From Pseudomonas kribbensis (GTDB lineage Bacteria > Pseudomonadota > Gammaproteobacteria > Pseudomonadales > Pseudomonadaceae), in NCBI RefSeq assembly GCF_003352185.1, contig NZ_CP029608.1, positions 5,064,501 through 5,128,500 of the forward strand: a DNA stretch of 64,000 nt. Reading direction: 5' to 3'. This document shows positions 38,894-47,237 of this stretch, piece by piece. The position numbers and the translations under genes were made by a program. Every line of letters begins with the position of its first letter. Positions within the stretch are counted from its first letter, which is position 1. The notes under the pieces were generated by a model. It ran no database searches. It was not told where the DNA came from and was given only the letters and a program-made list of their open reading frames with translations.

Positions 38894-40255
38894 ATGCCCG
38901 ATTTTCCGCTTTTCCGAGACAGCGCTATCTCAATCCTGCGCCTGATCGGCGGCTGCACCGCCCTTGGCCTCGCCACCTGCACCCAGGCCGCTCCGGCCTT
39001 CGACAGTGAATCACCGTATATGCTTGGTGACTGGAACGGCACCCGCAGCGAACTCTCGGAAAAAGGCATCGACTTCAAGCTCGACTACACCGGCGAAATG
39101 GGCAGCAATCTGCACGGTGGCTACGACCACGACCGCACCGCGCGCTACAGCGATCAATGGGGCCTCGGCACCCATCTGGACCTGCAAAAACTGCTGGGCT
39201 GGAACGACGCCGAATTCCAGTTGACCGTGACCAAACGCAGCGGCAACAACATCAGCAACGACCGCATCAACGACCCGCGCGTTGGCGGCTTCACTTCGGC
39301 CCAGGAAGTCTGGGGCCGTGGCCAGACCACCCGCCTGACGCAGATGTGGTACCAGCAGAAATTCTTCGACCAGAAGCTCGACATCAAGGTCGGCCGCTTC
39401 GGTGAAGGCGAAGACTTCAACAGCTTCCCGTGCGACTTCCAGAACTTGGCGTTCTGCGGCTCCCAGGTCGGCAACTGGGTCGGCGGCATCTGGTACAACT
39501 GGCCGGTCAGCCAATGGGCGCTGCGCGTCAAATATCACCTGACGCCGGAGCTGTACGCACAGGTCGGCGCCTATGAGCAGAACCCGTCGAACCTCGATCG
39601 CGGCAACGGCTTCAAACTCAGCGGCAGCGGCACCCAGGGCGCGATCCTGCCGGTGGAACTGGTGTGGACGCCGAAGCTCAACGGCCTGCCGGGCGAATAC
39701 CGCGCCGGTTACTACTACAGCAACGCCAAGGCCACCGACGCCTATAAAGACAGCAACGGCCAGCCGGCGGCCCTGAGCGGCGAAGCCTATCGCAGCGCGT
39801 CGAGCAAACACGGCGTGTGGCTCGGCGTGCAGCAGCAGATCACCAGCGTCGCCAGCGACAACTCCCGTGGCCTGAGCGTGTTCGCCAACGGCACGATGCA
39901 CGACAAGAAGACCAACGCCATCGACAACTACGTCCAGGCCGGTCTGGTCTACAAAGGCCTGTTCGACGCCCGCGCCAAGGACGACATCGGTTTCGCCCTG
40001 GCCCGCGTCCACGTCAACCCGGCCTACCGCAAGAACGCCGAGGCGACCAACCAGGCCCGCGCCGTCTACGACTACGACGATCCGTCCTACCTGCCGCCGC
40101 AGGACACCGAATACAGCGCCGAACTCTATTACGGCGTGCATGTCACCAACTGGCTGACCGTGCGCCCGAACCTGCAATACATCCGCCATCCGGGTGGAGT
40201 GGACAAGGTCGATGACGCGCTGATCGGCGGGATCAAGATCCAGTCGTCGTTCTGA
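38894..40255 (+). CDS. oprB: Carbohydrate-selective porin OprB
   Basis: 453 residues. An N-terminal signal peptide (hydrophobic LIGGCTALGLATCTQAAPA, ends near 35) is followed by the OprB landmarks: YMLGDWNGTRSELSEKGIDF, GLGTHLDLQKLLGW and FNSFPCDFQNLAFCG. The C-terminus ends in Phe as expected for an outer-membrane beta-barrel. OprB lets glucose and other sugars cross the outer membrane. It lies 135 bp upstream of glucose dehydrogenase on the same strand; both would serve uptake and periplasmic oxidation of glucose. Confidence 0.94.
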   Translation: MPDFPLFRDSAISILRLIGGCTALGLATCTQAAPAFDSESPYMLGDWNGTRSELSEKGIDFKLDYTGEMGSNLHGGYDHDRTARYSDQWGLGTHLDLQKLLGWNDAEFQLTVTKRSGNNISNDRINDPRVGGFTSAQEVWGRGQTTRLTQMWYQQKFFDQKLDIKVGRFGEGEDFNSFPCDFQNLAFCGSQVGNWVGGIWYNWPVSQWALRVKYHLTPELYAQVGAYEQNPSNLDRGNGFKLSGSGTQGAILPVELVWTPKLNGLPGEYRAGYYYSNAKATDAYKDSNGQPAALSGEAYRSASSKHGVWLGVQQQITSVASDNSRGLSVFANGTMHDKKTNAIDNYVQAGLVYKGLFDARAKDDIGFALARVHVNPAYRKNAEATNQARAVYDYDDPSYLPPQDTEYSAELYYGVHVTNWLTVRPNLQYIRHPGGVDKVDDALIGGIKIQSSF

Positions 40256-40390
40256 CCCGATGCAGGCCGCCAGGCCTGCAGATGAAATTCGATAGCAAGA
40301 CAAGTTTTTATCTGAACCATGCCCGCGCCCAATCGTCATCTACAGTGACTACAGCGCGGGACTACTTGAAACGTCACGGAGAACCACACT

Positions 40391-42802
40391 ATGAGCACCG
40401 AAAGTGCTTCGAGTCGAGGCCGTCTGCTTCCGAGCCTGCTCGGCATTCTGCTTCTACTGATGGGCCTGGCCATGCTGGCCGGGGGAATCAAGCTGAGCAC
40501 GCTCGGCGGCTCGCTGTACTACCTGCTGGCCGGTATCGGCATCACGCTGACCGGCATTCTGTTGCTGATGCGTCGCCGCGCAGCACTGGGCCTGTACGCC
40601 ATCGTGCTGTTTGCCAGCACCGTCTGGGCGCTGTGGGAAGTCGGTCTGGACTGGTGGCAACTGGTGCCGCGTCTGGCGCTGTGGTTCGTCCTCGGCTTCG
40701 TGATGCTGCTGCCATGGTTCCGTCGTCCACTGCTGCTCAACGGTCCTGCACCGATGGGCACCGGCGGCCTGACCGTAGCCGTGGTGCTGGCCGGCCTCAC
40801 CGCTCTGGCCAGCCTGTTTACCCACCCGGGCGAAACCTTCGGTGAACTGGGTCGCGACACCGCCGACACCACCAGCACCGCGCCAGCCATGCCCGATGGC
40901 GACTGGCAGGCCTACGGCCGCACCGAATTCGGTGACCGCTACTCGCCACTGAAGCAGATCACCCCGGCCAACGTCGGCAAGCTGCAGGAAGCCTGGCGCA
41001 TCCAGACCGGCGACCTGCCGACCGCCGATGATCCGGTGGAGCTGACCAACGAAAACACCCCGCTGAAAGCCAACGGCATGCTCTATGCCTGCACCGCACA
41101 CAGCAAAGTGCTGGCGCTGGACCCGGACACCGGCAAGGAACTGTGGCGCTTCGACCCGCAGATCAAGAGCCCGGTCGGCTTCAAGGGCTTCGCCCACATG
41201 ACCTGCCGTGGCGTGTCGTACTACGACGAAGCCGCTTACGCCAAGTCTGAAAACGCTGCGTCCGCCGTCATCTCCGAGGCCGGCAAAGCCGTCGCTCAGG
41301 CTTGCCCTCGTCGTCTGTACCTGCCAACCGCCGATGCACGCCTGATCGCACTGAACGCCGACACCGGCAAGATCTGCGAAGGCTTCGGCAATAAAGGCGT
41401 GGTCGACCTGACCCAAGGCATCGGCCCGTTCACCGCCGGTGGCTACTACTCCACCTCGCCAGCCGCGATCACTCGTGATCTGGTGATCATGGGTGGTCAC
41501 GTCACCGACAACGAATCGACCAACGAGCCATCGGGCGTGATCCGCGCCTTCGACGTGCGCGACGGTCACCTGGTGTGGAACTGGGACAGCGACAAGCCGG
41601 ACGCCACCGAGCCTCTGGCCCCGGGTCAGATCTACAGCCGCAACTCGGCCAACATGTGGTCGCTGGCCAGCGTCGATGAAAAACTCGGCATGGTCTTCCT
41701 GCCACTGGGCAACCAGACCCCTGACCAGTGGGGCGCCGATCGCACCCCGGGCGCCGAGAAATTCAGCGCCGGCATCGTCGCGCTGGACCTGGCCACCGGT
41801 AAAGTGCGCTGGAACTACCAGTTCACCCACCACGACCTGTGGGACATGGACGTCGGCAGCCAGCCAACCCTGCTGGACATGAAAACCGCCGACGGCATCA
41901 AGCCTGCGCTGATCGCCCCGACCAAACAGGGCAGCCTGTACGTCCTCGACCGTCGTGACGGCACGCCGATCATCCCGATCCGCGAGATCCCGGTTCCGCA
42001 AGGCGCCGTGAAAGGCGACCACACCGCACCGACCCAGGCCCGTTCGGACCTGAACCTGCTGGCCCCGGAACTGACCGAAAAAGCCATGTGGGGCGCCAGC
42101 CCGTTCGACCAGATGCTGTGCCGCATCCAGTTCAAGGAACTGCGCTACGAAGGCCAGTACACGCCTCCGTCGGAACAGGGCAGCCTGATCTATCCGGGTA
42201 ACGTCGGCGTGTTCAACTGGGGCGGTGTTTCTGTCGACCCGGTTCGCCAGATGCTGTTCACCAGCCCGAACTACATGGCCTTCGTCTCGAAGATGATCCC
42301 GCGTGCCGAAGTGGCCGCCGACAGCAAACGCGAAAGCGAAACTGCCGGTATCCAGCCAAACACCGGCGCGCCATATGCCGTGACCATGCATCCGTTCATG
42401 TCGCCACTGGGCGTACCGTGCCAGGCCCCGGCCTGGGGCTATGTCGCCGGTATCGACCTGACCACCGGCAAGGTCGTGTGGAAACGCAAGAACGGCACCA
42501 GCCGCGACAGCTCGCCGATCCCGATCGGCTTCACCCTGGGCGTGCCAAGCATGGGTGGTTCGATCGTCACCGCCGGCGGCGTCGGCTTCCTCAGCGGCAC
42601 CCTCGACCAGTACCTGCGCGCCTACGACGTGAACACTGGTAAAGAGCTGTGGAAATCCCGTCTGCCTGCAGGCGGCCAGGCGACCCCGATGACCTACACC
42701 GGCAAGGACGGCAAGCAATACGTCCTGCTCGTGGTGGGTGGTCACGGTTCGCTGGGCACCAAGATGGGTGACTATGTGATTGCGTACAAACTACCGGAAT
42801 AA
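40391..42802 (+). CDS. gcd: Membrane-bound PQQ-dependent glucose dehydrogenase
   Basis: 803 residues, the normal length. Five hydrophobic helices in the first 145 residues anchor it in the inner membrane and pass electrons to ubiquinone; the rest is the periplasmic quinoprotein propeller. Landmarks are WQAYGRTEFGDRYSPLKQI, LALDPDTGKELWRFDP, TDNESTNEPSGVIRAFDV and GVGFLSGTLDQYLRAYD. It oxidises glucose to gluconolactone in the periplasm, the first step of the direct oxidative route and the source of gluconate. Together with OprB upstream it forms a sugar uptake/oxidation pair. A rho-independent terminator follows 20 bases after the stop. Confidence 0.96.
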   Translation: MSTESASSRGRLLPSLLGILLLLMGLAMLAGGIKLSTLGGSLYYLLAGIGITLTGILLLMRRRAALGLYAIVLFASTVWALWEVGLDWWQLVPRLALWFVLGFVMLLPWFRRPLLLNGPAPMGTGGLTVAVVLAGLTALASLFTHPGETFGELGRDTADTTSTAPAMPDGDWQAYGRTEFGDRYSPLKQITPANVGKLQEAWRIQTGDLPTADDPVELTNENTPLKANGMLYACTAHSKVLALDPDTGKELWRFDPQIKSPVGFKGFAHMTCRGVSYYDEAAYAKSENAASAVISEAGKAVAQACPRRLYLPTADARLIALNADTGKICEGFGNKGVVDLTQGIGPFTAGGYYSTSPAAITRDLVIMGGHVTDNESTNEPSGVIRAFDVRDGHLVWNWDSDKPDATEPLAPGQIYSRNSANMWSLASVDEKLGMVFLPLGNQTPDQWGADRTPGAEKFSAGIVALDLATGKVRWNYQFTHHDLWDMDVGSQPTLLDMKTADGIKPALIAPTKQGSLYVLDRRDGTPIIPIREIPVPQGAVKGDHTAPTQARSDLNLLAPELTEKAMWGASPFDQMLCRIQFKELRYEGQYTPPSEQGSLIYPGNVGVFNWGGVSVDPVRQMLFTSPNYMAFVSKMIPRAEVAADSKRESETAGIQPNTGAPYAVTMHPFMSPLGVPCQAPAWGYVAGIDLTTGKVVWKRKNGTSRDSSPIPIGFTLGVPSMGGSIVTAGGVGFLSGTLDQYLRAYDVNTGKELWKSRLPAGGQATPMTYTGKDGKQYVLLVVGGHGSLGTKMGDYVIAYKLPE

Positions 42803-42822
42803 GCTTTAGCGGCGGTAATGAG

Positions 42823-42858
42823 AAAGGCGATGCCCTGTGAGGGGTGTCGCCTTTTTTT
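42823..42858 (+). terminator. Rho-independent terminator of gcd
   Basis: Stem AAAGGCGA/TCGCCTTT with an inner CCC/GGG extension, followed by a run of seven T. A textbook terminator 20 bases after the gcd stop. Confidence 0.92.
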
Positions 42859-42900
42859 GTGGGCTGCGTTTTCTTACACGGGGCGTGTATGTCCTACAGA

Positions 42901-43062
42901 CGGGGTGTTTTTCGGGGACGATTCCGACAAGTCGCGTCGGTTGTCCCTAGGAAACGGGGTGGATAGGCTTTGGGGGTCGCTGCAAATTCAGCGATGGGGC
43001 GTCGCGGCCCGAGCAGTTCATTCGATTTGATGCATAATCGCCGGCCCAAACCGGAACACTCA
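42901..43062 (+). ncRNA. Candidate structured RNA or leader segment with three hairpins
   Basis: Upstream of the DUF6124 gene, three stems are visible: GGGAC/GTCCC enclosing CCGAC/GTCGG (42915-42947), a perfect TCGCTG-CAAATT-CAGCGA hairpin (42977-42994), and AACAC-TCAG-GTGTT followed by TTT (43045-43060), which resembles a small terminator or attenuator. There is no coding character. It may be a separate small RNA or the first half of the leader that continues at 43085. Confidence 0.45.
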
Positions 43063-43084
43063 GGTGTTTTTCGTTTGGTTTGAT

Positions 43085-43161
43085 GGTGGCTGTGCGCGGG
43101 ATACCTTCGGGTATGCCGAGATTGCCGAATGACTCGGTCCGCGACCCCGCGCACAGCTGCC
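43085..43161 (+). promoter_or_regulatory. Three-way-junction RNA-like leader of the DUF6124 gene
   Basis: A long closing stem pairs 43085-43100 with 43146-43161; its inner 12 bp GCTGTGCGCGGG/CCCGCGCACAGC are perfect and two G-U pairs extend it to 16. Inside are ATACC-TTCG-GGTAT (43101-43114), with a stable UUCG-type tetraloop, and GCCGAG/CTCGGT (43115-43138) with a 12-base loop. This is a compact multibranched RNA fold 60 bases before the DUF6124 start. Confidence 0.6.
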
Positions 43162-43193
43162 TCCCTCTATCGCGTCGCGGTGATCGAGCAGGT

Positions 43194-43216
43194 AGCTCCA
43201 CTTCTCATTCGGAGTT
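43194..43216 (+). promoter_or_regulatory. Hairpin that would hide the DUF6124 ribosome binding site
   Basis: AGCTCC (43194-43199) can pair with GGAGTT (43211-43216), which contains the GGAG Shine-Dalgarno sequence of the ATG at 43222. If formed, translation would be reduced. Confidence 0.5.
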
Positions 43217-43221
43217 CCACC

Positions 43222-43596
43222 ATGAAAAAACCAACACCCAATCCCCCCGAATCAAACGACGCATCGCCCTACGAATCGCCAGATTCCAAAAAACTCCACG
43301 AAGCCGCCGAGCGCGCCCTCGACCACTACCTGAAACCCAACGCCACCACCCTGCGCTTCCATAAACCCAGCACCATGTTCCAGGTCGCACCCGATCAGGA
43401 CAGCGAAAGCCTGCTGGTCCACGCCTGCGAATCACTGGCACAGGCCAACCTCATGACCAGCGACATCGCCGCACACATCGACCTCCCGCAGCGGCGGACA
43501 ATCCTGGCCATTCAGCAAATCATCATGCTGGCCGAGCTGGCGGTGAATCGGGTGCTGGATAACGTCGAAGTACAGCGTTACCCAACACACAGCTGA
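43222..43596 (+). CDS. DUF6124-family small protein
   Basis: 124 residues from the ATG at 43222, which has GGAG eight bases upstream; an in-frame ATG at 43129 lies within the leader stem and is less likely to be used. The protein resembles the DUF6124 family, common as small, often multicopy genes in Pseudomonas. Landmarks are KKLHEAAERALDHYL near 30 and ESLLVHACESLAQANLM near 72, then helical sequence. No membrane segment, signal or catalytic motif is seen. Function unknown. It stands alone, preceded by an elaborate structured leader and followed by palindromic repeats. Confidence 0.8.
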   Translation: MKKPTPNPPESNDASPYESPDSKKLHEAAERALDHYLKPNATTLRFHKPSTMFQVAPDQDSESLLVHACESLAQANLMTSDIAAHIDLPQRRTILAIQQIIMLAELAVNRVLDNVEVQRYPTHS

Positions 43597-43618
43597 GCCG
43601 CCCTGACGAAACCGACCT

Positions 43619-43699
43619 GCCAGCGACAGACTGTATTCGCTGGCAGCTCGATAGGGACGCAGAGCGTCCCGGGCTGCATTCCCACACAGAGCGTGGGAA
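43619..43699. repeat. Cluster of three small palindromes
   Basis: Three hairpins follow each other: GCCAGCGA/TCGCTGGC (43619-43644), GGGACGC-AGA-GCGTCCC (43654-43670) and TTCCCAC/GTGGGAA (43679-43699). The last two contain CAGAGCGT, a core seen in dispersed Pseudomonas repeats as far as I recall. The first may serve as transcription end of the DUF6124 gene. Confidence 0.65.
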
Positions 43700-44227
43700 C
43701 GATCAAGTTACAGCCATGCGCGGGAGGGCCTACGCCCTGCCAGGTTCCATTCCCCGGTCGACCAACCCGCGTACGGCGCCCAAAACAAACCGGATGAGCG
43801 TTAGCTCGACAACGCTTTTGATCTTGATCCACCCGCCCCTTCGGAAGGCTGAGTGGAGGTGTTCATCCGGGGATTGGCGCGCAGCGCCGTTTGGCGAAGC
43901 CGAACTCATCGACGAAGTCGATGCCCCCGGAGGGACGCCGGAGCGAAGGGACCCGAGCTTGCGAGGGCCGAACGCCGGGGCGAAACCTTTTGGTTCCTTT
44001 TGGGGCGTTTGCCAAAAGGGACTCGCTGTAAAAGCGAAACCGCCAGCGAGCGCACCCGCAGAAACGGATATTCACCCCAAACACCCAGAGCATGGTCGGC
44101 CCAGAGGCCGCCAAGCCCCCCGAAACCCTGTCAAAACCCTGAACACACAACCAGAAACACCCACCCCCATTGAAACCACCAAACCCCTGCCCCATCTAAG
44201 ACCCATACCCCATTGCGCAGGTGCCCC
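43700..44227. repeat. Repeat-like non-coding spacer before the Lon-type protease
   Basis: No convincing gene in 528 bp. The stretch about 43800-44080 contains short inverted elements (for example CCTTTTGG at 43986-43993 with CCAAAAGG at 44012-44019) and phrases such as GCGCAGCGCCGTTTGGCG that I recognise as a dispersed extragenic sequence in fluorescent pseudomonads. The last 120 bases are A/C-rich and must hold the promoter of the protease gene. Confidence 0.55.
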
Positions 44228-46651
44228 ATGAGCGACCAGCAAGAATTCCCCGAGAACCCCGACGACATCACCGAAACCGACGCCGAACACATCGAACACC
44301 ACGTCCCCGGCAAAGGCCTCGCCCTGCCCGGCCAGAACCTGCCGGACAAGGTCTACATCATCCCGATCCACAACCGCCCGTTCTTCCCGGCCCAAGTGCT
44401 GCCGGTCATCGTCAACGAAGAACCCTGGGCCGAAACCCTCGAACTGGTCAGCAAATCCGAACACCACTCCCTGGCCCTGTTCTTCATGGACACGCCCCAG
44501 GAAGACCCGCGCCACTTCGACACCAAGGCACTGCCGCAGTACGGCACCCTGGTCAAGGTGCACCACGCCAGCCGCGAAAACGGCAAACTGCAATTCGTCG
44601 CCCAGGGCCTGAGCCGTGTGCGCATCAAGACCTGGCTCAAGCACCATCGCCCGCCGTATCTGGTTGAAGTCGAATACCCGCACCAGCCCACCGAGCCGAC
44701 CGACGAGGTCAAGGCCTACGGCATGGCGCTGATCAACGCGATCAAGGAACTGCTGCCGCTCAACCCGCTGTACAGCGAAGAGCTGAAGAACTACCTCAAC
44801 CGCTTCAGCCCCAACGATCCGTCGCCGCTGACCGACTTCGCCGCCGCCCTGACCTCCGCCACCGGCCCCGAGCTGCAGGAAGTGCTCGACTGCGTGCCGA
44901 TGCTCAAGCGCATGGAAAAAGTCCTGCCGATGCTGCGCAAGGAAGTCGAAGTCGCGCGCCTGCAGAAAGAAATCTCCGCCGAAGTGAACCGCAAGATCGG
45001 CGAGCATCAGCGCGAGTTCTTCCTTAAAGAGCAGCTCAAGGTCATCCAGCAGGAGCTGGGCCTGACCAAGGACGACCGCAGCGCCGACCTCGAACAGTTC
45101 GAGCAGCGTCTGGAGGGCAAAGTCCTGCCGACGCAGGTGCAGAAGCGCCTCGAAGAAGAAATGAACAAACTGTCGATCCTGGAAACCGGATCGCCGGAGT
45201 ACGCGGTCACCCGCAACTACCTCGACTGGGCGACCTCGGTGCCGTGGGGCGTGTACGGCGAGGACAAACTCGACCTCAAGCACGCGCGCAAGGTGCTGGA
45301 CAAACACCACGCCGGCCTCGACGACATCAAGGATCGCATTCTCGAATTCCTTGCGGTCGGTGCCTACAAAGGCGAAATCAGCGGCTCCATCGTGTTGCTG
45401 GTCGGCCCGCCGGGCGTGGGCAAGACCAGCGTCGGCAAATCCATCGCCGAATCCCTCGGCCGGCCGTTCTACCGCTTCAGCCTCGGCGGCATGCGCGATG
45501 AAGCCGAGATCAAGGGCCACCGCCGCACCTACATCGGCGCGCAGCCGGGCAAACTCGTGCAGGCGTTGAAAGACGTCGAAGTGATGAACCCGGTGATCAT
45601 GCTCGACGAGATCGACAAGATGGGCCAGAGCTACCAGGGCGACCCGGCCTCGGCGCTGCTGGAAACGCTGGATCCGGAACAGAACGTCGAATTCCTCGAC
45701 CACTATCTGGACCTGCGGATGGACCTGTCGAAAGTCCTGTTCGTCTGCACCGCCAACACCCTGGATTCGATTCCCGGCCCGTTGCTGGACCGGATGGAAG
45801 TGATTCGTCTGTCGGGCTACATCACCGAAGAAAAAGTCGCCATCGCCAAACGTCACCTGTGGCCAAAACTGCTGGAAAAGGCCGGCGTGTCCAAGGGCAG
45901 CCTGAGCATCAGCGACAGCGCCCTGAAAGCCCTGATCGACGGCTACGCCCGTGAAGCCGGCGTGCGCCAGCTGGAAAAACAGATGGGCAAACTGGTGCGC
46001 AAAGCGGTGATGAAGCTGATCGACGACCCGAAAGCGGTGATCAAGCTCGGGCCGAAAGACCTCGAAGCGTCCCTCGGCCATCCGGTGTTCCGCAACGAGC
46101 AGGTACTGTCCGGCACCGGTGTGATTACCGGTCTCGCCTGGACGAGCATGGGCGGCGCGACCTTGCCGATCGAAGCCACGCGGATTCATACCCTGAACCG
46201 AGGCTTCAAGCTCACCGGGCAACTGGGCGATGTGATGAAGGAGTCGGCGGAGATCGCCTACAGCTACGTCAGTTCGCACCTGAAGTCATTCGGTGGCGAT
46301 CCGAAATTCTTCGACGAGGCTTTCGTCCACCTGCACGTGCCGGAAGGCGCGACACCGAAGGACGGCCCGAGCGCCGGCGTGACCATGGCCAGTGCCCTGC
46401 TTTCGCTCGCCCGTAATCAGCCGCCGAAAAAAGGCGTGGCGATGACCGGTGAACTGACGCTGACCGGGCATGTGCTGCCGATTGGCGGGGTGCGCGAGAA
46501 GGTGATTGCGGCGCGGCGGCAGAAGATTTTCGAGCTGATTCTGCCGGAGCCGAATCGCGGAAACTTTGAAGAGCTGCCGGATTACCTGAAGGAAGGGATC
46601 ACCGTGCACTTTGCCAAGAAGTTTTCGGATGTGGCGAAGGTGCTTTTCTGA
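44228..46651 (+). CDS. lon: Lon-type ATP-dependent protease (endopeptidase La; AsrA-like second Lon)
   Basis: 807 residues from the ATG at 44228. Domains in order: N-terminal LAN substrate domain (about 40-240), helical linker, AAA+ module with Walker A GPPGVGKT (393-400), and protease domain with the Ser-Lys dyad S715 (DGPSAGVTM) and K758 (GGVREKVIAARR), spaced 43 residues as in E. coli Lon. It degrades misfolded and regulatory proteins in the cytoplasm. The neighbourhood is not the clpX-hupB context of the main Lon gene; the chagasin-type inhibitor gene next door matches P. aeruginosa asrA (PA0779), linked to aminoglycoside stress response. So this is probably the AsrA orthologue rather than the housekeeping Lon. 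Confidence 0.92.
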   Translation: MSDQQEFPENPDDITETDAEHIEHHVPGKGLALPGQNLPDKVYIIPIHNRPFFPAQVLPVIVNEEPWAETLELVSKSEHHSLALFFMDTPQEDPRHFDTKALPQYGTLVKVHHASRENGKLQFVAQGLSRVRIKTWLKHHRPPYLVEVEYPHQPTEPTDEVKAYGMALINAIKELLPLNPLYSEELKNYLNRFSPNDPSPLTDFAAALTSATGPELQEVLDCVPMLKRMEKVLPMLRKEVEVARLQKEISAEVNRKIGEHQREFFLKEQLKVIQQELGLTKDDRSADLEQFEQRLEGKVLPTQVQKRLEEEMNKLSILETGSPEYAVTRNYLDWATSVPWGVYGEDKLDLKHARKVLDKHHAGLDDIKDRILEFLAVGAYKGEISGSIVLLVGPPGVGKTSVGKSIAESLGRPFYRFSLGGMRDEAEIKGHRRTYIGAQPGKLVQALKDVEVMNPVIMLDEIDKMGQSYQGDPASALLETLDPEQNVEFLDHYLDLRMDLSKVLFVCTANTLDSIPGPLLDRMEVIRLSGYITEEKVAIAKRHLWPKLLEKAGVSKGSLSISDSALKALIDGYAREAGVRQLEKQMGKLVRKAVMKLIDDPKAVIKLGPKDLEASLGHPVFRNEQVLSGTGVITGLAWTSMGGATLPIEATRIHTLNRGFKLTGQLGDVMKESAEIAYSYVSSHLKSFGGDPKFFDEAFVHLHVPEGATPKDGPSAGVTMASALLSLARNQPPKKGVAMTGELTLTGHVLPIGGVREKVIAARRQKIFELILPEPNRGNFEELPDYLKEGITVHFAKKFSDVAKVLF

Positions 46652-46679
46652 TAGCTCAGTAGCGCCTGGAGCACCGCTT

Positions 46680-46770
46680 TCGCGAGCAGGCTCGCTCCCA
46701 CAGGGTTTGTGGCGAGTAGCACAAGTTATGTGTTCGCCACGGACCACTGTGGGAGCGAGCCTGCTCGCGA
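46680..46770. repeat. REP doublet (REPIN) 1
   Basis: Two REP sequences in inverted orientation form perfect 24-base arms (46680-46703 and 46747-46770; core GCGAGCAGGCTCGCTCCCAC). Between them is a second perfect stem GTGGCGA/TCGCCAC (46709-46740). Confidence 0.92.
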
Positions 46771-46842
46771 AGGCGTCGTCACACTTTGTCTCATCTTCAG
46801 TTATGCTCGCCGTTCGTCGCCAACGCCGGAGCCACTGAGCCT

Positions 46843-47235
46843 ATGTCCCCCACTCGCCTGTTTGTCCCCCTGTCCCTCGCCCTGCTGGCCGCCTGCGCCA
46901 CGCAACCGAAAACCAACGTGACCGTGGAAAAACAGAGCGAATGCCCGGTGCGGCTGAGCAACGGCCAGAACCTGACCGTCATACTGCCAAGCAACCCCAC
47001 CACCGGCTATCGCTGGGCCATTCAGGACTCGGCCGGCGGCGTGTTGCATGCGCTGAGTCCCGAGGTCTACAGCAGCCCGAAAGATTCCGGCATGGTCGGC
47101 GCGGGCGGTTTCTCCACCTGGCGTTTCCAGGCCTTTGCTCCCGGCACCGGGCGCTTGCGCCTGACGTCGCAGCAACCCTGGGAGCCTGAAGTCGAGCCGG
47201 TGGAAACCTTCGACTGCGCGATCTCGGTGAACTGA
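46843..47235 (+). CDS. Chagasin-family (I42) cysteine protease inhibitor lipoprotein
   Basis: 130 residues from the ATG at 46843. The N-terminus is a lipoprotein signal with lipobox LLAAC (Cys about residue 19). The mature part has the chagasin loop NPTTGYRW, GAGGFSTWRF and a third loop around QPWEPE, the three contacts with papain-like proteases. It would be anchored to a membrane and inhibit C1 cysteine proteases, own or foreign. It follows the Lon-type protease, separated by a REP doublet; the same pair occurs in P. aeruginosa (asrA and icp). Confidence 0.88.
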   Translation: MSPTRLFVPLSLALLAACATQPKTNVTVEKQSECPVRLSNGQNLTVILPSNPTTGYRWAIQDSAGGVLHALSPEVYSSPKDSGMVGAGGFSTWRFQAFAPGTGRLRLTSQQPWEPEVEPVETFDCAISVN

Positions 47236-47237
47236 TC

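Noticed and set aside
40454..42745. 763-codon open frame antisense to gcd
   Set aside because: Fully opposite a textbook glucose dehydrogenase; shadow frame.
43716..44231. 171-codon open frame between the DUF6124 gene and the Lon-type protease gene
   Set aside because: It runs through a dispersed repeat-like spacer, lacks a ribosome binding site and has no protein-like composition.
44072..46279. 735-codon open frame antisense to the Lon-type protease gene
   Set aside because: Fully opposite conserved AAA+ and LAN coding sequence; shadow frame.
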